This document shows, piece by piece, positions 1 to 8,414 of a DNA stretch of 24,337 nt. A program made the position numbers and the translations under genes. Numbering within the stretch: position 1 is the first letter of the stretch; each line of letters begins with the position of its first letter. Under the pieces are notes generated by a model. That model searched no databases and had not been told where the DNA came from. It was given only the letters and a program-made list of their open reading frames with translations. Source of the stretch: a virus; IMG/VR virus record IMGVR_UViG_3300035162_003068, positions 1 to 24,337 of that record. One strand, written 5' to 3'.

Positions 1-1
1 A

Positions 2-3000
2 CGTGTTGATATGACAGTGTTTGACACAGATGATTTAACAGAAGGCACAGTTAACTTATACTTTACAGCGTTGCGTTCTAGACAAGCATTGCAAGGCTCT
101 ACAGGCGTTACATATAACAACATTACTGGAGCAATTGCAATTGGGCAAGATATTGCACCGGCAGCAGCGCCAGTATTTGCAGGATTGCAAACTACAGGTA
201 ACACTATTTTAGGCGGCACAACAACTCAAATTAACTCACCTAACTTACGTTTTGCGGGCAATGACTTAATAATGAATTCCGATGTTACAGGTGCGCCAAC
301 AGAAGATGTTGACTTTACTATTCAACGTGGCACAGGAAACAATACTTCGATCAGATGGAACGAAACAAATGATCAATGGGAATTTTCAAACAACGGCATT
401 ACATATACTCCGTTAGGCAGTGCAAGTGTGTTTACTGGAACAACAGATGGTGTTCCAGAAGGTATAACAAACTTATACTTTACTGATGCAAGAGCAAGAG
501 CTGCGTTAAGTGGCGGCACTGGTGTTACACTTACTGGCGCTACTGGCGTAATTGCAATTGGTCAAGATGTTGCACAATCAGCAACTCCGACATTTGCTGG
601 AATAGTAACAACTGGATTAACTGATGCTGATACACTTTCAGTACTAGGTCAATCTGAACTTGGCGATATTATAATTACTGGTAATACTATTTCACATAGT
701 GCTGCATCCGGAAACATTAATATTAATGCAACTGGTGTTGGCAGTGTAATATTTGGTAACCCGGTATCCGCACAGAATGTAACGTCAGGCCAATTTAACA
801 CAGACGGCATGCGTCTAAGCGGAAATAGAATACAAACAGTAGTGTCAAGTTCGGATTTAGAATTAGATGCAAACGGTGGCGGCATTGTACGAGTATTAAC
901 AGCCTTAGATATCTTAGGTGACCTAACAGTACAAGGAACAACTACTACTGTAAATTCATCAGAACTTAACATTGCTGATAATATTATTACATTGAATAGC
1001 GGAGTTACAGGATTACCTACATTAAATGCAGGCATTGAAGTTAATAGAGGCAACTTAGCAACTACAGCAATTCGCTGGAATGAAACTTCTGATACCTGGG
1101 AATTTAGTAATGACGGTATTGCGTATTCAGCATTACCTGGAAATACAACAGCATTAACAGAAGGTACAAACTTATATTATACTCAAGCAAGATTTGATGC
1201 AGCATTAGCAGCATCGACAACAGACGAGTTAAGTGAAGGAACATCAAATCAATATTACACTACTACTAGATTTAATGCAGATTTTAATAATCAAAATACT
1301 GGAAACTTAACTGAAGGATCCAATTTATACTTTACTGATGCAAGAGCAAGACTAGCAATATCAGTTTCTGGAGATGGTTCATATGATGATGCAACAGGCA
1401 TCATAACTATTGATTCTCCTGTAGATAGTGTTAATGGGTTAACAGGAGTTGTTGTATTAACTACTGATGCCATTAGTGAAGGTTCAAATAATGAATACTT
1501 TACATTAGCAAAAGCACGTTTAAGTCTTGCAGGTGCTACAGGTGTTACATATAACAATGCAACTGGCGCAATTGCAATTGGGCAAGAAGTTGAAACAACT
1601 AGTAATGTACAGTTTAATAACGGTGTGTTTGATGGTACTATGGGTATCGGCGGCCAAACTATTATAACTGGAGATGTTAATACAGTTAACTATGCAGTAG
1701 ATGCACAGTTTAAAATAAGAGGTGATTCTAATAATAACTTTGTACTAGGCATGGGTTACGAAACTAATGCTGACTTTGCGTTTATCGAAGTTAAAGAAAC
1801 ATCACAAGGCGGACGTACTCTTGCTATTCAACCAAACGGCACAGACACAGTTGGAAAAATAGCAATAGGTAAGACTACTGCACAAGCATTACTAGATGTC
1901 AATGGAACTGTTAAAGCACTTGCAGTTGATACAGCAGCGTTAAATGTTAATGAAATGTCAATTGGTGGCACACTTAACTTTAAAGATAATATTATTTCAA
2001 CAGCTGATAGTAATGCTGATCTTGAATTTAGACCTCAAGGCACAGGTAATGTTTATATTCCAAATGGTAAATTTGGAATAGGTTATGATCCGACAATCTT
2101 TGGAGGAACAGATCGACCTGCAGAAGTTACATTAGATGTTAATAGTGTAGATCAACTAACAGCAGCAAGATTTAAAAATACAGACTCATCAGCTGATGCT
2201 GGTCCTTATATTAATGTTTATAGAGATTCATCTAACCCTGCTGATGCTGACTTTATTGGCGGAATTCAACTAACAGGAAATGACAACCTTGGTTCCGAAA
2301 CTGCATATACTAAAATACGTTCTAAAATTATAGACTTTACAAATCCTACTAAAGCTTCACAAACAATATTTGAAAACTTAAAAAACAATGTTTATGTACA
2401 ACACTTGTTTGGCAACGACGAAGTAGTATTCAATGAAACAGGCGCCGACGTTAACTTTAGAGTAGAAGGTAATGGAGCAGCTGATGCGTTGTTTATACAA
2501 GGCTCAGACGGTAATGTTGGTTTAGGAACACAAAGTCCAGTACAGCGTTTAGATATTAACGGAAACATAGGTATTGGTAGTATTACTGTTGTTACAGCAG
2601 CACGTAGTTTAACTAACATTGTTGACTACACTGGTACAGGACAATTGTCGATTAATGGAGCAGCAACACTAGGTGATGCAACATATCAATCTAATCATGC
2701 TATAAACGGTAGTGCAACATTTAGTAGTAGTACTAATTCACTAGTAATAGATGGTTCTGAAATAAAATCACAAGGTGGCATAACTGTACGTTTAGATACC
2801 GATGTATCCGGCGGCGCAAATGAATACTTTAAAGTAGTTAATCAAGGTAACACTGAGTTGTTTAGTGTTAATTCAAGTACGGGTGTTGCTAGATTTGCAA
2901 GTGCATTTAGTTTACCGGCAGTTGATGGAGCATCTAATCAAGCACTTCTTACTAACGGTCTTGGCGCAGTATCCTGGCAAACTATTAGCTCGACAGTTGT

Positions 3001-3961
3001 TGCAGAAGGAACTAACTTATATTATACACAGTCAAGATTTGACACAGCGTTTGGCAACAAGAGTACTACAAACTTAGGCGAAGGCTTAAACTTGTACTAC
3101 ACTGATGCAAGAGTACAAAGTAAACTATCAAGTATTTCAGGGTCAGTATTGCCGACGAGTAATGGAACGTATGATGTTGGTTCGCAAATTAATAACTTTA
3201 GAACAGGTTACTTTAGTGATGGCATAGGTATCGGTGTAACATCAGCTCTAAGTGCTGAAATTCACGTTCAAGGAACTGGTGATCAAGAAATAAGAGCACA
3301 GAGTACTAGTAGCGGTGAAGCTGTATTCCAAGGTATTGGCAGTGGCACCGGTAGTGGCGGCAGATTTAAAGGTAATCCTGATACATACATAGGTGGTTCT
3401 AACTCTTCAGCAATATACTTTGAAAGTGGACTAGCAGAAGTAATGCGTATGAACGCTAGTCAGTTTATTGTAGGCGGCGGAACATTTAGTAATAGTGCAA
3501 ATCGTGTAATGATTAGTACTAGTGGTGATATGCAATTTGGTACAAATACCACAGCAGCACGTACCGTACAGTCATTTAGAAATATTAACGGAGAAATTGG
3601 TAGTATTTCAACAGACGGTACTACAACAGCATTTAACACAACATCAGATTATAGATTAAAAGAAGAAATTGGAAGTATTGACGATGCAGTAGAACGTGTT
3701 AATGCACTACGTCCAGTTAAATTTACATATCTAGCAGACGAAGGCGAGTTAGTACATGACGGCTTTATTGCTCATGAAGTTGACGAAATTGCTCCTCGTG
3801 CAGTATATGGTGAAAAAGATGCAGTCGAAGATGACGGTCGTATTAAGCCACAGCAGCTAGATCATAGTAAATTAGTACCATTATTAACAAGTGCATTGCA
3901 AGATGCGTTATCTAAGATAGAAAAACTCGAAGAGCGTCTATCAAAGTTAGAAAACAAATAA
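2..3961 (+). CDS. Long tail fibre protein with C-terminal S74 intramolecular chaperone (5' end outside window)
   Basis: The reading frame is open to the left edge, and the residues before the first ATG (position 11) already match the repeat unit, so the gene very probably starts outside the window. At least 1316 residues are visible. The protein is built of recurring modules: eight copies of an LTEGxNLYFTxAR-like motif, three copies of a TGAIAIGQ motif, and two related blocks ending in IRWNETxDxWEFSN. Residues from about 1212 (counting from the ATG at 11) match the endosialidase-type chaperone domain (Peptidase S74): S1212-D-Y-R-L-K1217 reproduces the Ser/Lys dyad spacing of that family, followed by HDGFIAHEVDEIAP and a C-terminal coiled coil rich in Lys, Leu and Glu. 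In this family the domain drives trimerisation of a beta-rich fibre and then cleaves itself off just before the Ser. The role is likely host recognition as a distal fibre. The domain call is firm; which fibre it is remains inference. Confidence 0.88.
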   Translation, partial: RVDMTVFDTDDLTEGTVNLYFTALRSRQALQGSTGVTYNNITGAIAIGQDIAPAAAPVFAGLQTTGNTILGGTTTQINSPNLRFAGNDLIMNSDVTGAPTEDVDFTIQRGTGNNTSIRWNETNDQWEFSNNGITYTPLGSASVFTGTTDGVPEGITNLYFTDARARAALSGGTGVTLTGATGVIAIGQDVAQSATPTFAGIVTTGLTDADTLSVLGQSELGDIIITGNTISHSAASGNININATGVGSVIFGNPVSAQNVTSGQFNTDGMRLSGNRIQTVVSSSDLELDANGGGIVRVLTALDILGDLTVQGTTTTVNSSELNIADNIITLNSGVTGLPTLNAGIEVNRGNLATTAIRWNETSDTWEFSNDGIAYSALPGNTTALTEGTNLYYTQARFDAALAASTTDELSEGTSNQYYTTTRFNADFNNQNTGNLTEGSNLYFTDARARLAISVSGDGSYDDATGIITIDSPVDSVNGLTGVVVLTTDAISEGSNNEYFTLAKARLSLAGATGVTYNNATGAIAIGQEVETTSNVQFNNGVFDGTMGIGGQTIITGDVNTVNYAVDAQFKIRGDSNNNFVLGMGYETNADFAFIEVKETSQGGRTLAIQPNGTDTVGKIAIGKTTAQALLDVNGTVKALAVDTAALNVNEMSIGGTLNFKDNIISTADSNADLEFRPQGTGNVYIPNGKFGIGYDPTIFGGTDRPAEVTLDVNSVDQLTAARFKNTDSSADAGPYINVYRDSSNPADADFIGGIQLTGNDNLGSETAYTKIRSKIIDFTNPTKASQTIFENLKNNVYVQHLFGNDEVVFNETGADVNFRVEGNGAADALFIQGSDGNVGLGTQSPVQRLDINGNIGIGSITVVTAARSLTNIVDYTGTGQLSINGAATLGDATYQSNHAINGSATFSSSTNSLVIDGSEIKSQGGITVRLDTDVSGGANEYFKVVNQGNTELFSVNSSTGVARFASAFSLPAVDGASNQALLTNGLGAVSWQTISSTVVAEGTNLYYTQSRFDTAFGNKSTTNLGEGLNLYYTDARVQSKLSSISGSVLPTSNGTYDVGSQINNFRTGYFSDGIGIGVTSALSAEIHVQGTGDQEIRAQSTSSGEAVFQGIGSGTGSGGRFKGNPDTYIGGSNSSAIYFESGLAEVMRMNASQFIVGGGTFSNSANRVMISTSGDMQFGTNTTAARTVQSFRNINGEIGSISTDGTTTAFNTTSDYRLKEEIGSIDDAVERVNALRPVKFTYLADEGELVHDGFIAHEVDEIAPRAVYGEKDAVEDDGRIKPQQLDHSKLVPLLTSALQDALSKIEKLEERLSKLENK
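35..3103 (+). repeat. Dispersed coding repeat: eight LTEGxNLYFT modules in the tail fibre
   Basis: Eight in-frame copies of a 10-11 codon unit (consensus L-T/S-E-G-x-N-L-Y-F/Y-T, usually followed by x-A-R) begin at 35, 452, 1154, 1229, 1307, 1472, 2999 and 3074. Copies 3-6 are crowded within about 350 bases, and the last two are 75 bases apart. Several copies are close at the nucleotide level, for instance around 471-498 and 1325-1351 (shared ACTTTACTGATGCAAGAGCA). They probably mark short folding units along a fibre shaft and are possible substrates for recombination that changes fibre length. Confidence 0.8.
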
Positions 3962-3964
3962 ATA
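3957..3964 (+). promoter_or_regulatory. Candidate T4-type late promoter element (AATAAATA)
   Basis: AATAAATA overlaps the stop codon of the first fibre gene and lies 34 bases upstream of the next start. It differs from the T4 late element TATAAATA at one base. The same variant occurs at 15456. T4-like late promoters consist only of this element, so chance matches are common in AT-rich DNA. Confidence 0.35.
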
Positions 3965-3998
3965 CATAGAAGAATAACATTTAGGGGTCCAACAGAAA

Positions 3999-5492
3999 AT
4001 GGCTTATACAATCAACAGTTTTACAGGAGTCAATAGTGATGTCACTATTGAAGACGGAACAGTTAACCAATCGACAGCATTAAGATTTATTGGTAAGAAC
4101 TATGCCGGATACGGCGAATTACAAAACGAGAACTTTTACCACTTGTTAGAAAACTTTGCAGGAACAGGTGAACCTGCTCGTAAAGCAATCGGCATGTTAT
4201 GGTATGATGCTTCGGAAAATAGAATAAGATTTTATGACGGACAGCGATTCCGTCCAGCATCTGGCGCTGAAGTTTCAGTTACTCAACCAGAAGGACAAAC
4301 TGCTGGTGATTTTTGGTTTGATAGTGCAAACGATCAAGTGTTTGTGTACACCGGAAGTCAGTATGTATTAGTTGGTCCTCAAACTACTTCACAAGGACAA
4401 GTTACACAACTTGAAACAGGATTTGCAAAGAGTTCACTTGATGGTTCCCTAAAGCCAGTTGTTAGAGCTTTTGTTGCAGGCGATGTTATCTTTACTGTGT
4501 CACAAGAGTCGTTTCCGATTAACACAGCTGAACCTGAAAACATTAATTTAAGTGGATTTGTTGGTAACCAAATTAATTCTGGTATTACACTACGAAATAC
4601 AAACACAGATGGTATTACTACATCAACTACAAGATTTTGGGGAACAGCTAGTTCCGCTGCAAACTTGGTTGTAAACAATGCACTTGTTAGTTCTTCTAAC
4701 TTTGTACAAGTTGATAGTCCAGAAATGACAGCACAGTTAAATATCCGTGCTGAAGGAGTAAGTGGCGGCTTAACAATTGGCGCAGCAGATTCTTTTAAGA
4801 TTTATAACAACAGTAATGTTGCAGCACTAGTAAACTCAGGCGGAACAGATATTTCGTTTGCAGATAGTACAGCAATTAGATTTAGAATGAACGCTAATGT
4901 GTTTAGACCAGAGACTGATAGTACTAATGACCTTGGCACTACATCAGTTAAGTTTAGAACAATTTATGCTGATACGTTTGATGGTGTTGTTACACAATCA
5001 CAACAGCTTGAGTATAACGGAAATGCTAGTGGTCTTTTTGCTAGAGCACAAGTTGCAGATAGTCCATTAACTATTCCAGTTAGAGACGGCACAGGAACAG
5101 TGTTTGCAACAACATTTAATGGTGTTTCAACAAGCGCACAGTATGCGGATTTGGCGGAAAAATATACAACTGATCAAGAATATCCAGTAGGTACAGCAAT
5201 GGCAGTTGGTGGCGAAGCTGAAGCAAAAGCAGCAAACGTAAGTAATTTGTGTATTGGTGTTATATCTGCAGAACCAGCATACTTAATGAACAGCGAATGT
5301 GACGGCCAAGCAATTGGTCTTAAAGGGCGTGTTCCTGTAAGAGTAAAAGGCGCTGTAACAAAAGGACAGCCTGTATTTGCCTGGGAAGATGGAGTATGTT
5401 CAACTATTACAGGGTTGGCATTAGTTGGAATTGCACTAGAAACAAATAGTAGCGAAGGCGAAAAGCTAGTTGAATGTGTACTAAAGGTATAA
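3999..5492 (+). CDS. Tail fibre / adhesin-like virion protein with self-cleavage-like C-terminal domain
   Basis: A 497-residue beta-rich protein rich in Ser, Thr, Asn and Gly. The N-terminal 130 residues contain MLWYDASENRIRFYDG and GDFWFDSANDQVFVYTG, two related short repeats seen in marine T4-like fibre proteins that resemble an attachment module. The C-terminal 116 residues (from about 382) begin YADLAEKY and continue with IGVISAEPAYLMN and GRVPVRVKG. This pattern recurs at the ends of phage fibre proteins and resembles the autoproteolytic Peptidase G2-type domain of neck appendages; I could not assign catalytic residues, so cleavage is inference. The ATG at 3999 has AGGGG 11 bases upstream. 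It follows the S74-bearing fibre by 37 bases and is probably a second fibre subunit or adhesin of the same tail apparatus. Confidence 0.7.
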   Translation: MAYTINSFTGVNSDVTIEDGTVNQSTALRFIGKNYAGYGELQNENFYHLLENFAGTGEPARKAIGMLWYDASENRIRFYDGQRFRPASGAEVSVTQPEGQTAGDFWFDSANDQVFVYTGSQYVLVGPQTTSQGQVTQLETGFAKSSLDGSLKPVVRAFVAGDVIFTVSQESFPINTAEPENINLSGFVGNQINSGITLRNTNTDGITTSTTRFWGTASSAANLVVNNALVSSSNFVQVDSPEMTAQLNIRAEGVSGGLTIGAADSFKIYNNSNVAALVNSGGTDISFADSTAIRFRMNANVFRPETDSTNDLGTTSVKFRTIYADTFDGVVTQSQQLEYNGNASGLFARAQVADSPLTIPVRDGTGTVFATTFNGVSTSAQYADLAEKYTTDQEYPVGTAMAVGGEAEAKAANVSNLCIGVISAEPAYLMNSECDGQAIGLKGRVPVRVKGAVTKGQPVFAWEDGVCSTITGLALVGIALETNSSEGEKLVECVLKV

Positions 5493-5498
5493 TCGAAC

Positions 5499-6497
5499 AT
5501 GGCAAATATTACAGCAGAAAAATTTAATAGATTAAGATCACAAATCTTGAATGTAGTTAACAACAATGACTTTAATCAAAATCCAGAACTTAATATTCAA
5601 CTAGGCGGGTATGGACAAAGTTTTGTTATTAATCCTGCTGTAACAGGTACAATTATCGGCGAAGCTGAACATAGACAATTGTATGATGCAATTGTGGCTG
5701 CTCGAGTTCACCAAATAGGCTCGTTGCCTAATACGTTAACAGCAGTTGACTTTGGTGATGTTATTGGCGACGATGCAACTTATACCCAAGATGCAAACGG
5801 CGACCTAGTTGTCGACGATGCATTGGCAGGATATGACGATTTAGAATTAGAAATTCAGTTTGCAAAAAATGGTCTAAACAATGGAATTCATGCGTTGGGA
5901 TCAAGAAGCCAATATGACAAACTTAGTACTTCAAGAAGTACTAATTGGGGAAATATCGCAACTAGTACGACTATTGATTGCGAGTTTCAAGTAGACTTCG
6001 GCAGCGTTGAAAGTGCTAGAAGATTCTGGAATACAGGCGGCGAGATTAGAATAACTGGACAGCATTTAAATACTGACGATCCTAAAAATGTATCATGGCG
6101 CGACTTATTTTCAAACTTTAGCTATTACTTAAAGGCCCGCGAAAGTGCAGGGGCAGCATCGCAAATTAATGATGGTTGGTCTGGTTTATCTAATACTTAT
6201 CAGCAAGTAGGGTATTGGTCTATTTCTACTAATCCTTTATATGCAGAAAACTATGTTACAGTCTCTGCAAAAGTAGATACATCGCTTAATAGCAGCGGAG
6301 TTGCTAGATATCTTTACATTAAAGTAAAATGTGTAGATGCAGATGTAGGCGATGGTGATAATTTTAATCCACCTATTCCGGTTGACGAAGTAGTTAAACC
6401 TGGAACTGCTATAACATTATCAGAATATCGAGCAGACACTACTTATATTAGCGCACTAACTCCAACAGTGACATTCCGTAACGGCAACACACTTTAA
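5499..6497 (+). CDS. Virion structural protein, first of two tandem paralogues
   Basis: A 332-residue protein with no catalytic motif. It carries features of a structural family I associate with marine myoviruses: an N-terminal helical stretch ending in ARVHQIGS (residues 68-75) and a central FQVDFGSVESARRFWNTGGE. The next gene has the matching motifs in the same order, with LRVHQTGS at the same residue position, so the pair arose by duplication. A 22-base near-perfect palindrome (5923-5944) lies inside the gene. AAAGG lies about 11 bases upstream of the ATG, and only six bases separate it from the preceding gene, so it is likely cotranscribed with the fibres. It is probably a tail or baseplate-associated component, but the exact location in the virion is unknown. 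Confidence 0.6.
   Translation: MANITAEKFNRLRSQILNVVNNNDFNQNPELNIQLGGYGQSFVINPAVTGTIIGEAEHRQLYDAIVAARVHQIGSLPNTLTAVDFGDVIGDDATYTQDANGDLVVDDALAGYDDLELEIQFAKNGLNNGIHALGSRSQYDKLSTSRSTNWGNIATSTTIDCEFQVDFGSVESARRFWNTGGEIRITGQHLNTDDPKNVSWRDLFSNFSYYLKARESAGAASQINDGWSGLSNTYQQVGYWSISTNPLYAENYVTVSAKVDTSLNSSGVARYLYIKVKCVDADVGDGDNFNPPIPVDEVVKPGTAITLSEYRADTTYISALTPTVTFRNGNTL
5923..5944. repeat. Near-perfect 22-base palindrome inside a structural gene
   Basis: TTAGTACTTC and GAAGTACTAA are exact reverse complements separated by two bases (AA). The stretch encodes L-S-T-S-R-S-T in the structural protein at 5499-6497, so codon-level Ser/Thr repetition could have produced it by chance. It could form a hairpin or cruciform or serve as a dimeric-protein site; nothing else supports a function. 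Confidence 0.6.
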
Positions 6498-6509
6498 TAG
6501 GAGACTTAA

Positions 6510-8018
6510 ATGTCAGTAGTAGAATCAGGAAATACGGCATCGGCAGCGCATTACAATAATTTACGAACTCGTGTGATTAATGCAGCGAGTGACTTTGGTA
6601 TTGATCTTGCTACTATTGAAGTTTATCTTGGAACAACAATGCCTGCAAAGACAGCTGGTGAATCAATTTCTAATGAAGACTACGATAAGCTATTTTTAAT
6701 AGTGTACTGGTTACGAGTACACCAAACAGGATCTGCTGATGTTGGCCTTCCAAGTCAAGCAAATAATTCTCGGTGGAACGCCGGTGACGCTATCCTAGCA
6801 GGTGATGGCTACGAATATGGCACGCCTGGGGTCCCTATACCCACCGGCGCAGGCGCAACTAAAACTGGTAACAATGATTTAGAAGAATCAATATTGGAAG
6901 CAGAAAATACCATAGGTGCACACGCTGCTAACCAGTTTAGTCTTACTAATAGCACTAGCGGCACATCTGCAGATACCAGTACTCCGACCTGGGGTGGTGG
7001 TACCAATGATAGTCCAGCTGGCGGAGGCGTAGGCGATGAGCTAGCAGGTGATAACTCTCGAGGTATGATACAACGTACCTTTTCTATAGATTTCCCATCA
7101 TCTGCCGCTAGAGAATCCTTTTTTAAATTAGGTGGCGAAGCTACATTTTACGTAAGAATGACAAACAGTAATGGCGTTCCTCGTACTTCTAATCCAGGCG
7201 GCACGAAAGCCAATTGGTGGTATAGGCATTTAAATGTAGATAATCCAATCTCTTTCAAATGTACTAATAGTATTTTTAGTACGTTATCAAATTCCTATCA
7301 ACAAATTTTTGAAAAGACAGACAGTAACAACGCCTTGTATGCTATGAACAGAACTAGACTATTAATGAGAAAGAACGCTGCTAACACAAGCATAGATGTG
7401 CGTGTTAGATGCTATGATTATGATAGGTCATTGACTGCCTGGCCTGATGCTCCTCGAGATGAAGACGTTGGCCAAAGAGTTGCAACATACGTTTCTTTGA
7501 AAAGAATTACTGCTGGAACAAATCCATTATTTAACACAGTTGGCAAAAACCCAACAATCAGTGGAACTAGTTGGACTACAAATGCTATTACTGATCAACC
7601 TGCACTAGCAGTAGGTCCAGATCCTTTTTCTGCAAGCTTTACCTCTGAAGGAACAAACGGAACTACAGTCAAAAATGTAGGAACATTTAATGTACCTGCA
7701 AATAGATGGACAATTACTCTTGATAGTATATTCTCTGCCTCTGGCTTTGTTTCAGGTTGGCTCTTGGGCTCTAGCAAAGGATCATCTGGCAATTGTAGAA
7801 TTATAATTCGTGACGGGTCGTATTCTGGGACAATTGTATATGATACAGGCATACTATTGCCTTTAGGTTTTTCCGTTCGAGGAACAACGGAAAACGGACT
7901 CATTTTTAAAACTAACAGCAATTCAAGAACATATTACGTGCAGTTTGAATCAACTGAGGCAGGCGGCCAAACAACTATGTCTTTAAGCGTAGACGGCTAT
8001 TATAACGGACCTGCATAA
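6510..8018 (+). CDS. Virion structural protein, second of two tandem paralogues with extra C-terminal domain
   Basis: A 502-residue protein. Residues 1-330 parallel the preceding 332-residue protein: LRVHQTGS at 68-75, FSIDFPSSAARESFFKLGGE in the middle, and NSYQQIF plus ALYAMN where the neighbour has NTYQQVG and PLYAEN. The paralogue has gained a Gly/Thr/Ser-rich linker (about 95-185) and a unique C-terminal region of about 160 residues, which reads as a beta-sandwich with alternating hydrophobic strands and repeated GSSKGSSG and DGSYSGT turns. This may be a receptor- or glycan-binding tip, but that is inference. The ATG at 6510 has a strong AGGAG seven bases upstream. It is the last gene of the structural block; a sigma-70-type promoter starts only eight bases after its stop. 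Confidence 0.6.
   Translation: MSVVESGNTASAAHYNNLRTRVINAASDFGIDLATIEVYLGTTMPAKTAGESISNEDYDKLFLIVYWLRVHQTGSADVGLPSQANNSRWNAGDAILAGDGYEYGTPGVPIPTGAGATKTGNNDLEESILEAENTIGAHAANQFSLTNSTSGTSADTSTPTWGGGTNDSPAGGGVGDELAGDNSRGMIQRTFSIDFPSSAARESFFKLGGEATFYVRMTNSNGVPRTSNPGGTKANWWYRHLNVDNPISFKCTNSIFSTLSNSYQQIFEKTDSNNALYAMNRTRLLMRKNAANTSIDVRVRCYDYDRSLTAWPDAPRDEDVGQRVATYVSLKRITAGTNPLFNTVGKNPTISGTSWTTNAITDQPALAVGPDPFSASFTSEGTNGTTVKNVGTFNVPANRWTITLDSIFSASGFVSGWLLGSSKGSSGNCRIIIRDGSYSGTIVYDTGILLPLGFSVRGTTENGLIFKTNSNSRTYYVQFESTEAGGQTTMSLSVDGYYNGPA
7869..7894. repeat. Perfect 9-base inverted repeat near the 3' end of a structural gene
   Basis: TTTTCCGTT (7869-7877) and AACGGAAAA (7886-7894) are exact reverse complements around an 8-base loop. 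A T5 run follows about nine bases later, which is too far away for a classical intrinsic terminator, and the element lies about 125 bases inside the coding region. Confidence 0.6.
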
Positions 8019-8025
8019 TCCACAC

Positions 8026-8054
8026 TTGACAACTAACTAATTCTGTGCTACTAT
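8026..8054 (+). promoter_or_regulatory. Sigma-70-type promoter with consensus -35 and extended -10
   Basis: TTGACA (8026-8031) is a perfect -35 box. A 17-base spacer leads to TACTAT (8049-8054), which is preceded by TG one base earlier, an extended -10. The alternative TATAAT at 8054 has a 22-base spacer, too long. Transcription would start near 8061, just ahead of the TAGGAG ribosome site at 8066. This is the only strong host-type promoter I see. It sits between the virion genes and the enzyme cargo, so the operon at 8079-14160 could be read by unmodified host RNA polymerase. Confidence 0.62.
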
Positions 8055-8078
8055 ATAATATAACGTAGGAGTACAATT

Positions 8079-8414
8079 GTGGACCCAAGACTTAAAACAG
8101 TATTAGACGATGTTGATCACATCAATACAATTAATAATCAAAAGCGCCTTGCTAAAGAAAAGTTCTACGAAGGCATAGTTATTTTCTATAACGGCGGCAA
8201 GTTTACTATCAACACTGCCTTTGTATCATTTATTTCAACTATTGATGCAACCTTTATTACAGATGACAACGATGTTCCTGTAAAGATAGAAAACATTAAT
8301 GACTTTCGGAAGTTAGTTACAACAACATATTTTGCTGAAACTGAAAAATATTTTAATGAGTATTCTAAGTTAATATCTTCTTCAAAAGATGTTGAGGATC
8401 TTTTGTCTGTATGA
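8079..8414 (+). CDS. Small protein of unknown function, first gene of the cargo operon
   Basis: A 111-residue protein starting at GTG; TAGGAG (8066-8071) lies seven bases upstream, which supports this start. It is highly charged, with MDPRLKTVLDDVDHINTINN at the N-terminus, an aromatic/hydrophobic central stretch (VIFYNGGKFTINTAFVSFI), and an acidic, Glu/Lys-rich C-terminal half that looks helical. There are no cysteines, no signal peptide and no recognisable catalytic motif. It overlaps the following glycosyltransferase by ATGA, so the two are translationally coupled, and a role tied to glycan modification is likely by context only. I do not recognise a named family. Confidence 0.6.
   Translation: MDPRLKTVLDDVDHINTINNQKRLAKEKFYEGIVIFYNGGKFTINTAFVSFISTIDATFITDDNDVPVKIENINDFRKLVTTTYFAETEKYFNEYSKLISSSKDVEDLLSV

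Noticed and set aside
649-1053. 134-codon open frame on the minus strand inside the fibre gene
   Set aside because: It lies opposite a repeat-rich coding region, has no ribosome site and a composition expected from the reverse of the fibre codons.
5174-5566. 130-codon minus-strand open frame across two structural genes
   Set aside because: It is a shadow of two well-supported + strand genes spanning their junction.
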